A stretch of 64,000 bases of DNA. It comes from Zingiber officinale (Eukaryota > Streptophyta > Magnoliopsida > Zingiberales > Zingiberaceae). The stretch spans positions 106,742,436 through 106,806,435 of the forward strand of contig NC_056001.1 of NCBI RefSeq assembly GCF_018446385.1, written 5' to 3'. A model generated the notes under the pieces. It did not search any database. It saw nothing but the letters and a program-made list of their open reading frames with translations, and was not told the origin of the DNA. The translations under genes and the position numbers were made by a program. This document shows, in pieces, positions 24,585 through 36,247 of this stretch (position 1 is the stretch's first letter; each line of letters opens with the position of its first letter).

Positions 24585-27500
24585 ATGGAAGAGCTCGGAA
24601 GAGAAGGGAGTGGCTCGGCGATGGTTTTTGCGAAATTGATTGCTTTGGTGGCGCTTTTCGATCTGGTGAGGTCGGCGAGCGTAGCGGGGTCGAAGCTTGA
24701 CGATGCGGCGGGATTCCTGGAGAGGGCCAAGGAGGCGGAGTTCTTCGATTGGATGGTGAGTGTCAGGAGGCGGATTCACGAGAACCCCGAGCTCGGGTAC
24801 GAGGAGTTCGCCACCAGCGAGCTCATCCGGAACGAGCTTGATGCTTTGGGGGTGACTTATCGGTATCCGATCGCGGTCACCGGGGTCGTGGGATACATCG
24901 GCACCGGGAAGGCTCCTTTTGTTGCGCTCAGAGCTGATATGGACGCCCTGTCGTTGCAGGTTTTGGCTACTTGAATTTCATTTCATTTCTAATGCAAACA
25001 TGGAGAACATGAAGTGATCGGAAAAAAGACATCTTGTAGCTTTTTCTTGATGTAAATCGATAGAAAAATTTTGAAAGAGATGAGAAAGTAAAAAATTGAG
25101 TAAAGACTGGCTGATCTAGGAATTTCATATTACTGGCGCCACAGTTTGTTTGTGACTGTTGGTGCAGTGATGTTATTTGTTTGGTAACCTTTTTTGCTTT
25201 TGGAGAAAAAAATCTTTTTTGACGCGTTGCTTACTCTGAATAGGAGGCGGTGGAATGGGAACACAAGAGTAAGGTTCCTGGCAAGATGCATGCTTGTGGC
25301 CATGACGCACATGTTGCCATGTTGCTTGGTGCTGCTAAGATCCTTCAAGAGCATCGTGAAAATTTGCAGGTTTGTCATTCACCAGAACTATTTTGTATAA
25401 AGACGACCTGGAAAAAAGTTTAGGGAGATAATTTATTGAGAAAATAAAACTTCTCCAATTAACTTGTAAGTAATTATTCAATAAAGTTTCATTAAAAATT
25501 TGCTATAGAAAGAATTTGTCAGATGTCTCATGCGTTAGAAAGTATATTCTTCAGTTTGCATAAATTATGTTTTCATGTGAAGAATTAGTAAGAGGCATCT
25601 GCTTATGTATTCAGATTCTATTTACATTTGAAAGTCGAGTGATTATTCAGATTCGGTTTATGTATTTTAACAGATAGCCAGTAAAAAATTCCTTTTTTGT
25701 TATAGTCCTCTTTGAAGATTTCTTTGAATCAATCATAATCTATTTGAGCTGAGATTTTCATACATATTGCAAATTTTCTCATATAAGATGTTTCAAGGTA
25801 GTCAAATACTTGTCCACAAGCTTAGTTGATGAAAATATCACTTAACGCCAAGCAGGAGAATTGCCCTACCTGGGACTTGATTTTATTATCAAGTGATTCT
25901 TTGCTTAATATTGTCATCATTAGATTTCCAGGCCTAATATGGAAGACGGGTATATGCATGTCAGCATTTGATGACTGAGCATCTTGTCCTACATTGGCAT
26001 GGAATGGAAAGCTTAAAGACTAAGAGATCTTCGCCCTTCGAGGCATCATTTGACAAAGGGCATAACTGTTAGGATCTCACTTCTAAAATACACAATAACT
26101 AGGTGACTCTATGATAACATGACCTGGACCAATTATAACAGAATGACCTCATTATAATGGAGTCATCTGTGGGAATAACACATACTTTCATTCTTGGAAT
26201 GGGAGGTTCTGATGGGGAGGCTTTTATCCCACATTAGCAAGGAATGGAGAGCTTCAATGGCTTAAAAGGATCCCCCCCCCCCCCCCCCGAGGGCCTATTC
26301 ATTCATTGGGTGGATGGACTGGACCTAACCTGTTAAACAGGTGGGATCCAGCCCACCCAACCAATGAATGAGCAAGGGACCAGGACCCAAAGGATCCCCC
26401 CCACACACACAACACACACACACAAAAAAAAAAAAAACTTCATCCTTCAATATTCCTTTTGAAAGGGCAGAGTCATCATTCTCTCACTTCTATAGCAGAA
26501 AAGACCTCAAGTTATCCGTGATTCATGCTTCAAGCCTATCATCAAAAAATAACCTCCTCAATATCCATTACATATATGACATTCTAAATTTCAACTAGAT
26601 CTGGAGCCTTATTTTTTATGATGCTCGAGAACCGAGATTGACGACTATTTTTGGTTACATCTGAGCATGCATCTGTGTGCATGTATTGGAAATATAAGTT
26701 ATTTATTCTCAGGTTAGCAAGACAAAATGTGCCATGTATTGTATTCCACCATCATTCTTGGGTTGTATTGATTAGTAACTGCTTCAATCCATTCTATTAC
26801 CTTCATTTTAATTAACTGATGTTCCTCACTTTGCAAAATTTCCTATTTCTTCCATTTCATCTCAAAGCTAGTTTGCTGTTTTATTGGAAGAGCAAAGCAT
26901 GTCAGTGTGGTCTCTTAATTATTTCAGATATAGAACCTTCTAATTCTTCTATGAGTCTACTGATATTATGCCAGTATGGATAAGTTATTTGTTCTAGTTT
27001 TCAAGATTTTATTTGATTGCTTTCGGCTAGTTGATTTTAATGCTCAAACTGTGCTTGTCCTGGAAATAGGGAACTGTTGTGCTCATTTTTCAACCTGCGG
27101 AAGAAGGAGGTGGTGGGGCAAAGAAAATGATAGAAGCTGGAGTTGTTAAAGATGTTGATGCTATTTTTGGGTTTCACGTAGCTCCCGACATACCTTCTGG
27201 TACTGTAGAATCAAGGTCGGGTCCAATAATGGCAGGGAGTGGGTTCTTTGAAGCAGTTATAGGTGGAAAGGGAGGTCATGCTGCCATCCCTCAACACACA
27301 ATTGATCCAATTTTGGCAGCATCAAATGTAATTGTGAGTTTGCAACATCTTGTTTCTCGTGAAGCTGATCCATTGGATTCACAGGTAAATTTTCACACTA
27401 GCCAACCCCACCTAGTGGGAAGGCTTGGTTGTTGTTGTATTTATTCTTTCAAACTCCTTGCTTATATCTGTCTTGGCAACATTTTGATCTAGGTTAATAC

Positions 27501-30500
27501 CATTTCCCCCCTTTTTCCTTTTTGCCTCTGTGCATGGCTAGGGTGTTGATGGCAAAATGATTACAAGAAGGGTCACAATATGAACTTAGACAAGCATAAT
27601 ATATGTGGGCCTAATAAAACAAAAATGTGCTAACTTAGAGCCTCTAGGGAGATAAAGTATTAATTTTCAACTACCTCTCCATGTTTTGGTTATATTATTG
27701 CATCCAGACTGTTAATAATAGTGAAAAAACTGACTTTTTTGCAATATGCTGTCTCCTCCAGCAGTTAGCATACAGCATATTGGTCTTTTGACACTGAGTT
27801 CATTGTTATCATTAAATCTCCTCATCATTTGTCTTTTGCGTATCATTTGACAAACCTTCTATGGATAAGCTGTCCTCTATTATGAACTAAAGAATGCTTG
27901 AGGTAACTTAATGCAGGGCATTAGAATAAACCTTTTTTTCCAAATAACCCAAAGTAAATTGAAATGTTTGAATTATATAAAATTAATAGAATGTAGTGTT
28001 AAAAAATATTAAAATTTGGAAACTGACCTTGTATCTCATGGGACAAAAATGTATATAGAATCCCTTTTATTCTCAAAATTATTGAAACTACAAGTCTTCC
28101 TCTTTCTTTAAGAAGTGTCATCATGCTTGTATTCTATTACCATATTTTTTCATTGATTGGATGGTTAAAAAGGAGATTAGTCACTCAAAGTCTTCTTCTC
28201 TACTCTAGTACTCTTTATCTCAAAATATGTGATAGCTTTACTGTCTGTCTCTATATATATATTTTTGAAGTAATAGCTAGGATTTTACTGTCATTTAACA
28301 TTTTCTCCTCTTTTATTTCTTTTTATAATAGCTGGACACCTATTGGCTTTTGATTTGCAAGTTATCTAAATTTTTTCCTCCATCTTTGTAAGCTTCATAT
28401 TCTCACAGCATTTTTAGATCGAGATGCTAGATGCTTAATACTTGTCCAATGAATACTTTTTGATATCTTCGTCAAATGGTTTAATGGAACACATTTATCT
28501 ATTGTATAACAAATTGGGCATGATTACATATCTTTCCTCCGGTTCAAGTATTAATTTAGTTTCATATCAAATCAATTTCCTATGAAGGGGAGACTTGGTG
28601 TAACGATAAAGTTATTATCATGTGAGCTTGAGATCACGGGTTCGAGTTGTGGAAATAGCTTGATGCAAAAATGCTGGTTAGGCTACGTACAATTGACCCA
28701 ATGTGGTCTAACCCTTCCTCGAGACCCCGCATTAGCGGGAGCTTCGTGCACTAAGCTAATTTTTTTTTTTAATCAAATCAATCTCCTACATGCTTAATAG
28801 CTCTGTTATGTTGTTTGTAGCCAACTCTCTCACTATAGATATCTATTGAATAATAGAGTATGTGAAAATGATTATTTCATCCTCAACTGTAATTCATAAA
28901 AACAACGAAAAGAGTTGACTAGTTTTATTTCAAGAATATCACTATATGCATGATTCGTTGGCATAAATATATGTAGCAAAGCCACTTGTATGGAACAATG
29001 TGTCTTGTCACATCATTTATTGTGGTACTATGTTCAATGGCGGAGCCAAAAATCTTACAGCCCGGATCCTCTGGACCGCTTTTTGCGGTCCAGGGGATGG
29101 TCCCTTGTTGTGGATTGGTGGGGATGAATAGTCCCCACCTATTTTATGAATGGGGATTATTCATTTCACCAATCCATATTAAGGGGCCATTCACTGGACC
29201 GAAAAAAAGCGGTCTAGAGGATCTGCCCTCAAAATCTTATAACCCCTAGGCTGATCGGAAAAAAAAAAAAACATCACCTATTTTCCTCTCTTTTCTTCTC
29301 GGGCTAACCTATCTTCCTCCCTTTTCTTCTTGGGCTATCCCCTCATTTTTTTCCTTTCTTCCGTCACAAATCTGACAGCTGCTCAATATCATCGGTGTTG
29401 GTCCCTCGGGCTACAACCTGGGTAGGCCATCACCCGGCTCCACTCTTGACTATGTTGAGTAACATGTTGACAGTTCTATAGATCATGGCAGCACCTCACC
29501 CGCTAATATTTGGATCTCTGATACAAATTAATACCTGGTGTATAGATATGATAGCCATTGCAACATCCTTTTCTGCCAAAGTTAATTTTCCTAATTTGTT
29601 TTATTGTAGCACTTTTTGTAGAAACTCTGTAACCAGCCCGGATCCTCTGGGCCGCTTTTTGCGGTCCAGGGGATGGTCCCTTGTTGTGGATTGGTGGGGA
29701 TGAATAGTCCCCACCTATTTTATGAATGGGGACTATTCATTTCACCAATCCATATTAAGGGGCCATTCACTGGACCGAAAAAAGCGGTCCAGAGGATCTG
29801 CCCTCAAAATCTTATAACCCCTAGGCTGATCGGAAAAAAAAAAAACCTCACCTATTTTCCTCTCTTTTCTTCTCGGGCTAACCTATCTTCCTCCCTTTTC
29901 TTCCTGGGCTATCCCCTCATTTTTTTCCTTTCTTCCGTCACAAATCTGACAGCTGCTCAATATCATCGGTGTTGGTCCCTCGGGCTACAACCTGGGTAGG
30001 CCATCACCCGGCTCCACTCTTGACTATGTTGAGTAACATGTTGACAGTTCTATAGATCATGGCAGCACCTCACCCGCTAATATTTGGATCTCTGATACAA
30101 ATTAATACCTGGTGTATAGATATGATAGCCATTGCAACATCCTTTTCTGCCAAAGTTAATTTTCCTAATTTGTTTTATTGTAGCACTTTTTGTAGAAACT
30201 CTGTAACCAGCTCAACATAAAACTTATTGTGAACTTTACTTATCCCATACATTTTCAGATGTTCAACAAATAGATATCTAGCAAACGTGGCATGGCCTGT
30301 GAAATGCTGTATATGTTGAAGTTACCATATTACAATTGCATGATGCTATCGCCCATTAACACGGTCTAGTTTGTGAAGGAAGTTCATGATGATGTGGTTC
30401 ATCGTAATTCTCCTAAGAAATTTGCCTTCACCCCAAGTGTGATTACTTCTGGAACAATACAACAATCGATATCCTTGAAAAGGAAATAGCCAGTGTAACA

Positions 30501-31411
30501 ACAATTTCAGATACTCACAAAGTACTGGCAGAATCATTTGGTTATTTCTGTAGGAAAAAATCACAGCCATTTAACTTTTCTAAGACCCCACAATCATTTA
30601 GCTATTATTTCCTGGATTCTCGCCCTTAGAGACCCCACAATCATTTAGCTACTATCTGCAACTCTGTTACTTATAAGTTGCATCATCTGAGAATAAATTT
30701 CTCGGGGCCTTTTAATTGCAGGTAGTAACAGTTGCAAAATTTCAAGGAGGTGGTGCATTCAATGTCATTCCTGATTCAGTTTCCATTGGCGGCACCTTCC
30801 GTGCTTTTTCCAAAGAAAGCTTTTTCCAACTCAAACAACGAATCAAAGAGGTTTGAGATTCAATTCACACTTCTCTAGCTCCTTAGTTTACAACAATCAC
30901 ACTCAACTAAACTAAAGATTTGATAATGGACATGGAGACAGTTTCATGTTTGATAGATTTAGTGTATACCAATTCGCTTAAATGTTTTTTCCTATTGTTT
31001 TCTTAGGTTATCATTGCGCAAGCATCAGTTCAAAGGTGCATCGCAACTGTTGATTTTCTCGACAAAGGTTATCCTTTCTTCCCTGTTACAGTAAACAGCA
31101 AGGCTCTTCATGGCCATTTTCAGAAGGTGGCTGAACGTATGCTTGGGGCCAACAACGTAAGAGACAAGAAACCTGTGATGGGATCAGAAGACTTTTCGTT
31201 TTTCAGCGAGGTTGTCCCTGCTTACTATTATTTCGTTGGGACAATGAACAAATCAGAGGGACCCGTTTACCCTCCGCATTCCCCATTCTTCACTATCAAT
31301 GAAGAGGCACTCCCATACGGCGCGGCGCTTCATGCCTCACTGGCAATGAGCTACCTCTCCAAGGATCATACCACTTCACCATTGACGGCAGAGGTTCATG
31401 ACGAGCTCTAA
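24585..31411 (+). CDS. ILR1-like: IAA-amino acid hydrolase ILR1-like (M20 amidohydrolase) with ER-retention HDEL
   Basis: Five exons, all phase 0 with GT-AG introns: 24585-24959, 25244-25369, 27070-27384, 30722-30850, 31007-31411; 449 residues including the complete C-terminus. It cleaves amide conjugates of auxin (and, in some members, jasmonate) in the ER lumen, releasing free hormone. Metal-binding motif HACGHDAH (141-148) carries the conserved Cys and His ligands; [10 protein letters not shown] (175-184) holds the catalytic Glu pair; GFHVAPD (201-207) gives another His; the dimerisation domain follows ([19 protein letters not shown]); GSEDFSFF lies near the end. The last four residues are HDEL. 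The Met at residue 13 (24621) precedes a hydrophobic signal peptide ([16 protein letters not shown]) and may be the true start. The 1.7-kb intron 2 and 3.3-kb intron 3 are enlarged by repeats. Confidence 0.96.
26260..26400. repeat. foldback repeat with C-runs in hydrolase intron 2
   Basis: CATTCATTGGGTGGATGGACTGGACC (about 26299-26324) is imperfectly complementary to GGATCCAGCCCACCCAACCAATGAATG (about 26344-26370). The block is flanked by GGATCCCC plus a run of about 20 C at 26270 and by GGATCCCCCCAC at 26391, suggesting a terminal GGATCC-bearing foldback element. Confidence 0.65.
27392..27440 (+). repeat. RTE LINE 3' tail remnant in hydrolase intron 3
   Basis: CCAACCCCACCTAGTGGGAAGGCTTGGTTGTTGTTG matches the 3' terminus of the LINE at 17538-19222. 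It lies just 10 bases past the exon 3 donor and no reading frame precedes it, so it is a very short 5'-truncated insertion or the tail of a related SINE. Confidence 0.75.
28566..28788 (+). repeat. Au-type SINE with 17-bp target-site duplication
   Basis: The body at about 28583-28771 has GGGGAGACTTGGTGTAACG (box A region), GATCACGGGTTCGAG (box B), CTACGTACAATTGACCC, CCCGCATTAGCGGGAGCTT and a terminal T-run. ATCAAATCAATTTCCTA (28566-28582) and ATCAAATCAATCTCCTA (28772-28788) form a target-site duplication with one mismatch. Together these mark a SINE insertion of the Au family in intron 3. Confidence 0.93.
29061..30210. repeat. 576-bp tandem duplication containing a GGATC-CTGGACC MITE, hydrolase intron 3
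   Basis: The two copies (about 29061-29636 and 29637-30210) are near identical, differing in only a handful of bases and one or two A-run lengths. Each starts with a 160-bp MITE (29063-29223; 29639-29799) whose ends GGATCCTCTGGACCGCTTTT and AAAAGCGGTCTAGAGGATCT are inverted repeats. The rest of each copy holds no recognised gene, although GGGCTACAACCTGGGTAGGCC-like text looks transposon-derived. Confidence 0.92.
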
Positions 31412-33002
31412 GTTCTTCTCGACTGTGCCTACTGTCTTTCACTTAAAATGAAGCCCGGTATGCAGGTTTGTCGTGTCTAGCGAAGATCATGTTCTATGCT
31501 TAAGCTTCATACCAGGCAAATTCTTGATCGTACAACTGAATATTCTGTATTTTTTTTCATATCAAATGTTGGAACCTCCATGTAATATATGAATCTACAA
31601 ATCCAAGGTAGCCAAACATATATTAAGGAATGAATTATTATGCCACTAATGTTTGTTAAAAGAGGCTTTAAATAAGTTAACATTATTCGTTAACAATAAT
31701 AGCTTAGTGTTTATTTCACATGATATTACTTCCCGAATACATAATTTTGTAGAGAAAATTTATACTGTGAAAGTATTTCTTATGTTTGTTTCTTAGAAGT
31801 AGACACAATTTGATTTATCAGTTCTATCAAAACATAATCTGAAAGAAACAAGGCAGTGAAAATGATAAAGGGTACAGGTTACATTTCTTTTTCTTTATTC
31901 CTAAACTTGTATTACATGTAAATCATTCAAGAGGAAAATTGTATCATTAGTGAACAAGAAAAAAAAAACTACTCTTGAAGCCAGGAAATTCCATCACCGC
32001 CACAACAACCGGAAAGATAGAAACCAGGAAAGGAAAGAAACAGCCAATAGTCCCAGCCAAAGAGTAACCCGACGCCAACCAAACGGGCAGGGATCTTCTG
32101 GTCCAGGATCCCTGGACCAGCCCTGGGGTCCAGAATTTTCTGAACAATCTCTGTCGATACTGCATGACATCACAAACTCTTTCTGCCAATGTAAATCAAT
32201 TTAAAGCATGAAACACTGATTAACAAGTGATCAGGAAAATACGGTCGAGCTTTTCCTTTGGATACAAAAACATTTTTATCGATCATTACATACAAGTATA
32301 CGATACAGTGGGATGATAACAAAACTAGTTCTAATCCCTGTGTAGTTTCTTTGAGCAAATAAGTGGAGTCTGACTCTGATGAGGTTTCAAAAGCCCCTCA
32401 TGTTAAAAATAATTCTAATGACACAACATTGAGATTTAATTCCATGGAAGATTCAACACCATGGACATAAACGAGTTGGTACTTGAGTAGTAAATTGCTA
32501 CATAAGAGCAAGGACTGAATCCCTAGGGATTTTATTTCCTTTCATCTAACTATAGGACCGACAATAAAGGACGCTTGAGGTGAGCATAATCACCCCTTTT
32601 GCACCACTAGTTAAAACATCCCACAATACCTAGGATTGAGTCTACTTTAACGTCCAATCTTACACTCAAATAAAAGGACTGAGCCATTAATATGCCAAAT
32701 AACTTTTTTTTAAAAAAAAAATTGAAAGTCTAAGTTACTGATAGTTCGCTCACTAGCATCATGTAAGACCTAAAACTCCTCTGGGCTAAACTAAGGCATC
32801 ATTGGGACTAGCATCATGTAAGACCTAAAACTCCTCTGGGCTGAACTAGGGCATCATTGGGCATGACATACGCATGCACCACGAGATTACAATAGATGAA
32901 TATTGTGGACTATCAGAACTTATGTACACGACTAAAATTATTCTAACTATGTTATTTGACACTAGATTATGAGAGCTTTTCCTTTCTATTGGAGACTATT
33001 CA
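31412..33002. other. hydrolase 3' UTR and intergenic sequence with a small palindrome
   Basis: No gene is recognised. Near 32095-32130, GGATCTTCTGGTCCAGGATCC and CTGGACCAG form short palindromes that resemble the ends of the foldback family at 29063 and 35196. A 57-bp direct repeat (AGCATCATGTAAGACCTAAAACTCC) occurs at about 32756 and 32811. Confidence 0.5.
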
Positions 33003-34940
33003 ATGCAACAATAACAATCAAGTTTTATTTTACTGGGTGGGATTGGTTATATGGATCCTTCTATGCTATTGGACTCTATTTTCTATTATATCATTATTTA
33101 TATTTAAATAAATTTTATCTTGTTTTATAATTAATAATCAAGTTTTTTTTGTCTTCTTCATTTGTTCATAGTTTCATATCGCCTAATTGGAGCACACGTT
33201 TGCATCATCTTAAACGTGTCTCTCGAAGTTTTTCCTCATTAGATGCAACCCCAACTTTCTCTCTAATATTTTCATTTCTTATTCTGCGCATTCTTGTATA
33301 TCCACACATTCACCTTAAGATTTTTATTTTATACTCATGTGTTCGCATCATAGCCCAACATTCAACTCTATATAACATAGAAGTTCTAGCAATTTCGTAA
33401 CTATTTCCTTTAAGTCTTAGAGGTACTTTACAATCACAAAGAACACCTAACGCTTTCCTCCATTTCAACATTCTCGCTTGTATTCTATGTAAGACATCTC
33501 TCTTAATCCCTCTATCCTTTTACAAAAATAATCTTAAATACTTAAAACTATCAGTTATAGATCATCTCTTATCTTAATAATTGTCTTATTACGTTTAATA
33601 TTCCTAAACTTAAATTTTATATATTATGTCGTTACTCTACTAAGCCTAAAACCTTTTACTTCTATCATTTCCCGCCAAGAGTCGAGTTTAGCATTTACTC
33701 TTTCACATGTCTCATCTACCAAAATAATATCATCTGCAAACAACATGCACCGTGATGTTGTATCTTGGATGTGTCATGATTAGTGTAAAACGATAAATAC
33801 TTAGAACTAGTCTTTGATATAACTCTATCTTTATGGAAAACACTTCGGTTAATCCTCTTAAAATCTTCACTCTTGTCATTGCATCCTCATATATATATTC
33901 TTAATTAGTTTAATATACACTATGTTAACACCTTTTTTTTTTCTAGAGTAGTCCGTATAATTTTCCTTGGAACTCTATTATAAATTTTTTCTAGGTCGAT
34001 GAATACTATGTGTAAGTCTTGCTTCTGTATAATTTTCAATTAGTTGCTAAGAAGATATATAGCTTTTATCATCGATCTTTCAAGCATAAATTCAAATTAA
34101 TTTTTGATCATCATGGTCTCCTTCCTTAGTATTTTTTCTATTAGTATTTTCCAAAATTTCATGTTATGACCCATTACTTTAATACCCCTATCGTTTATAT
34201 AATTTTGTAGTCTCCTTTATTCTTATATAAGAGAAGTAGAGGACTTACCCTCCATTGATAAAATATTTTTTTAATTTTCAATTACAGGTTGAATAACTTT
34301 GTGAACTATTCAATACCTTATTTCCCAATACACTTTCATACATCTATCGAAATATCATCTGGTCTAACTGTTTTTCTATTTTGCATCTCATTTAAACCTC
34401 GCTGTACTTCTGAAGTTTAAATTCTACAATAAAAATTTGTATACTTATTTGACTTACTTAAATTACCTAAATTAAGTTGATCATCTAAACTTTCATTAAA
34501 AATTTGATAAAAATGCCTCTTCTATCGCTCTTCCTAATCATTTAGGAGTACCCTATTGCATTCATCTTTAATATATCTTATTTCGATAAGATCTTTTGTC
34601 TTCCTCTCTCTCACTTTAGTTATTCTATAAATGTCTCATTCCCCTTGTCTTATATTCAATTTTCGACATAAGCATTCAAAAATATTATTCTTAGCTTTAT
34701 TCACTGCTTTCTTAACCTCTTTCTTAGTTATTATATATTTTTTAAAATTTTCTTCATTCTTACAAGTATATAATTCCTATAGGTTGTTCGTTTTTTTCTT
34801 CACTTTCTTTTGAACTTTCACATTCCACCGTCAAAATTCTTTATTTGGTGGTGCACGTCCTTTTGACTTAATATACTTTTGACTATTATTTTTAACTTTG
34901 ATATTATTTTATCCTATGTCATATTTTAATCTTCTAACGG
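33003..34940 (-). mobile_element. degraded RTE-clade LINE, minus strand
   Basis: The minus strand shows the same features as the LINE at 17538: a GTGCATGTTGTTTGCAGATG block coding for the catalytic ADD region (about 33733-33752), a GACAAAAAAAACTTGATTA block near the end (about 33140), and a terminal CCCACCCAGTAAAATAAAACTTG-TTGTTATTG tail at about 33003-33045. No long frame survives and many stops and indels are present, so this copy is older than the one at 17538. The 5' limit near 34940 is approximate. Confidence 0.8.
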
Positions 34941-35192
34941 AAGATAAAAGAAAAAGAATGGCAAGCATACACCTAATGGAAGATTCTTAATTATTATTTC
35001 ACCTTTGTAGCACTATTTTCCTATGAAATTTCTATGAAATTAGGTTGATCATCTCAAGCTAGACATTATCAAACTTGATTAATCATTTTTTTTTTTTTGG
35101 ATAAATTGACGGAGACACTGGGACGATAAACGTATTCGTATTTTGCCTTGAGAGCTAAAATCCATCCCCATTCATCTAATAAATACATTACG

Positions 35193-35571
35193 AGCACAGA
35201 TCTCCTGGACCACTTTTTTGTGGTCCAGGGATGTGTCACTCGTATTTACGGTCGGATCGTGGTCGCGATCCGGTCGCAAATTGTTACAATCCCTTCCTGG
35301 GTTCATCGTCCCCATCAGATTATAGTTTTTGTTCGGAGCGGGCGGTCGGAGGTCGTCCGAAGGCCTCCGGTGGTGGATAAGTGACCAGGTTACTGAGTGC
35401 CAAGCAAAGATGTCCTCCGGGCGGCCTCTAACCGTCCGCTCCGAATAAAAACTATAACCTGATGTGGACGATGAACTCAAAAAAGGATCACAATCATTTA
35501 TGACCGAATCACAATCATATTTCAACTAAAAATACGAATGATACATCTCTTAGATCATGAAAAATGGTACC
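35193..35571. mobile_element. foldback MITE with long arms (about 180 bp)
   Basis: The left arm (about 35196-35370: CCTGGACCACTTTTTTGTGG, then TTATAGTTTTTGTTCGGAGC) is matched in reverse by the right arm (about 35410-35571: GCTCCGAATAAAAACTATAA ... CTTAGATCATGAAAAATGGT). A short spacer near 35375-35410 separates them. Almost the whole element can fold into one stem. It has no coding capacity. Confidence 0.85.
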
Positions 35572-35900
35572 GAAAATCCTGCCTCATACATTACCGTACA
35601 CTGGACGTTTGTTGCACAACAACTGGGTGGCATCAGCCCGAAGACGCACCCGCGGCGTTAAAATGTGAGATGCACGTGATCAATTATATGGGCCTTATAT
35701 GATGTCCACCAACGCGTCCAAATAGGCCTGTGAAGCACTACTGCACCGCTGCACGACAAACTGGACGCTTCGCTTTCGTCTTCGACTACGCCGCCTACCA
35801 AACAAACATCCTTATCCTCTTCAATCGCTCGTCTCCCGATCTCATTCTCCACTCGCCGCTTAGGATTGAGGATTCAAAGTTCGAGGAAGATAGAAGAAGG

Positions 35901-36247
35901 ATGTGCTTCGAGAGCGACAGCGAGTGCCGGCCGCTGGGTTGGTTGCTCGGCCTCCCCTTCGCCTTCCTCGCCCTCCTCCTCTCCGTCGTCGGCGTTCTGG
36001 TCTGGATCGTCGGGTACGTACCGTGGTCCAAACCCTAATTACCCCTCCCGTCCGATCCTCTAATTCGTTCTATCTAGAACAGTCGATTGAATGAAAAGAG
36101 TTCTGGATCGAAACTAATTGCAGGTTGCTGCTCTCTTGCGTCTGCCCCTGCTGCCTCTGCGTCACCATCCTGGTGGAGTTCGCGATCGAGCTCATCAAGG
36201 CGCCGCTCCACGTCATGCGGTGGTTCACCAAACAAATCCCCTGTTAG
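35901..36247 (+). CDS. TAX: TAXIMIN-type cysteine-rich signalling peptide
   Basis: Two exons, 35901-36013 and 36124-36247, joined in phase at a Gly codon (donor GTACGT, acceptor TTGCAG), giving 78 residues. The protein has a short Cys-containing N-terminus ([20 protein letters not shown]), a very hydrophobic stretch (about 13-40), the Cys cluster [10 protein letters not shown], and the closing [15 protein letters not shown] and IPC. This is the pattern of plant TAXIMIN peptides, in which the whole protein is highly conserved. In Arabidopsis TAX1 affects lateral organ separation, and in Taxus cells the peptide affects taxane output. It is shorter than most predicted genes and easily missed. 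GC-rich coding sequence contrasts with AT-rich flanks. Start chosen as the only in-frame Met before the conserved core. Confidence 0.95.

Noticed and set aside
28583-28771. tRNA gene at the box A/box B sequence
   Set aside because: The tRNA-like promoter is followed by a non-tRNA body, a T-run and a target duplication, so it is a SINE.
35795-36094. Antisense and alternate frames over TAXIMIN
   Set aside because: No family match; the two-exon plus-strand model explains the conservation.
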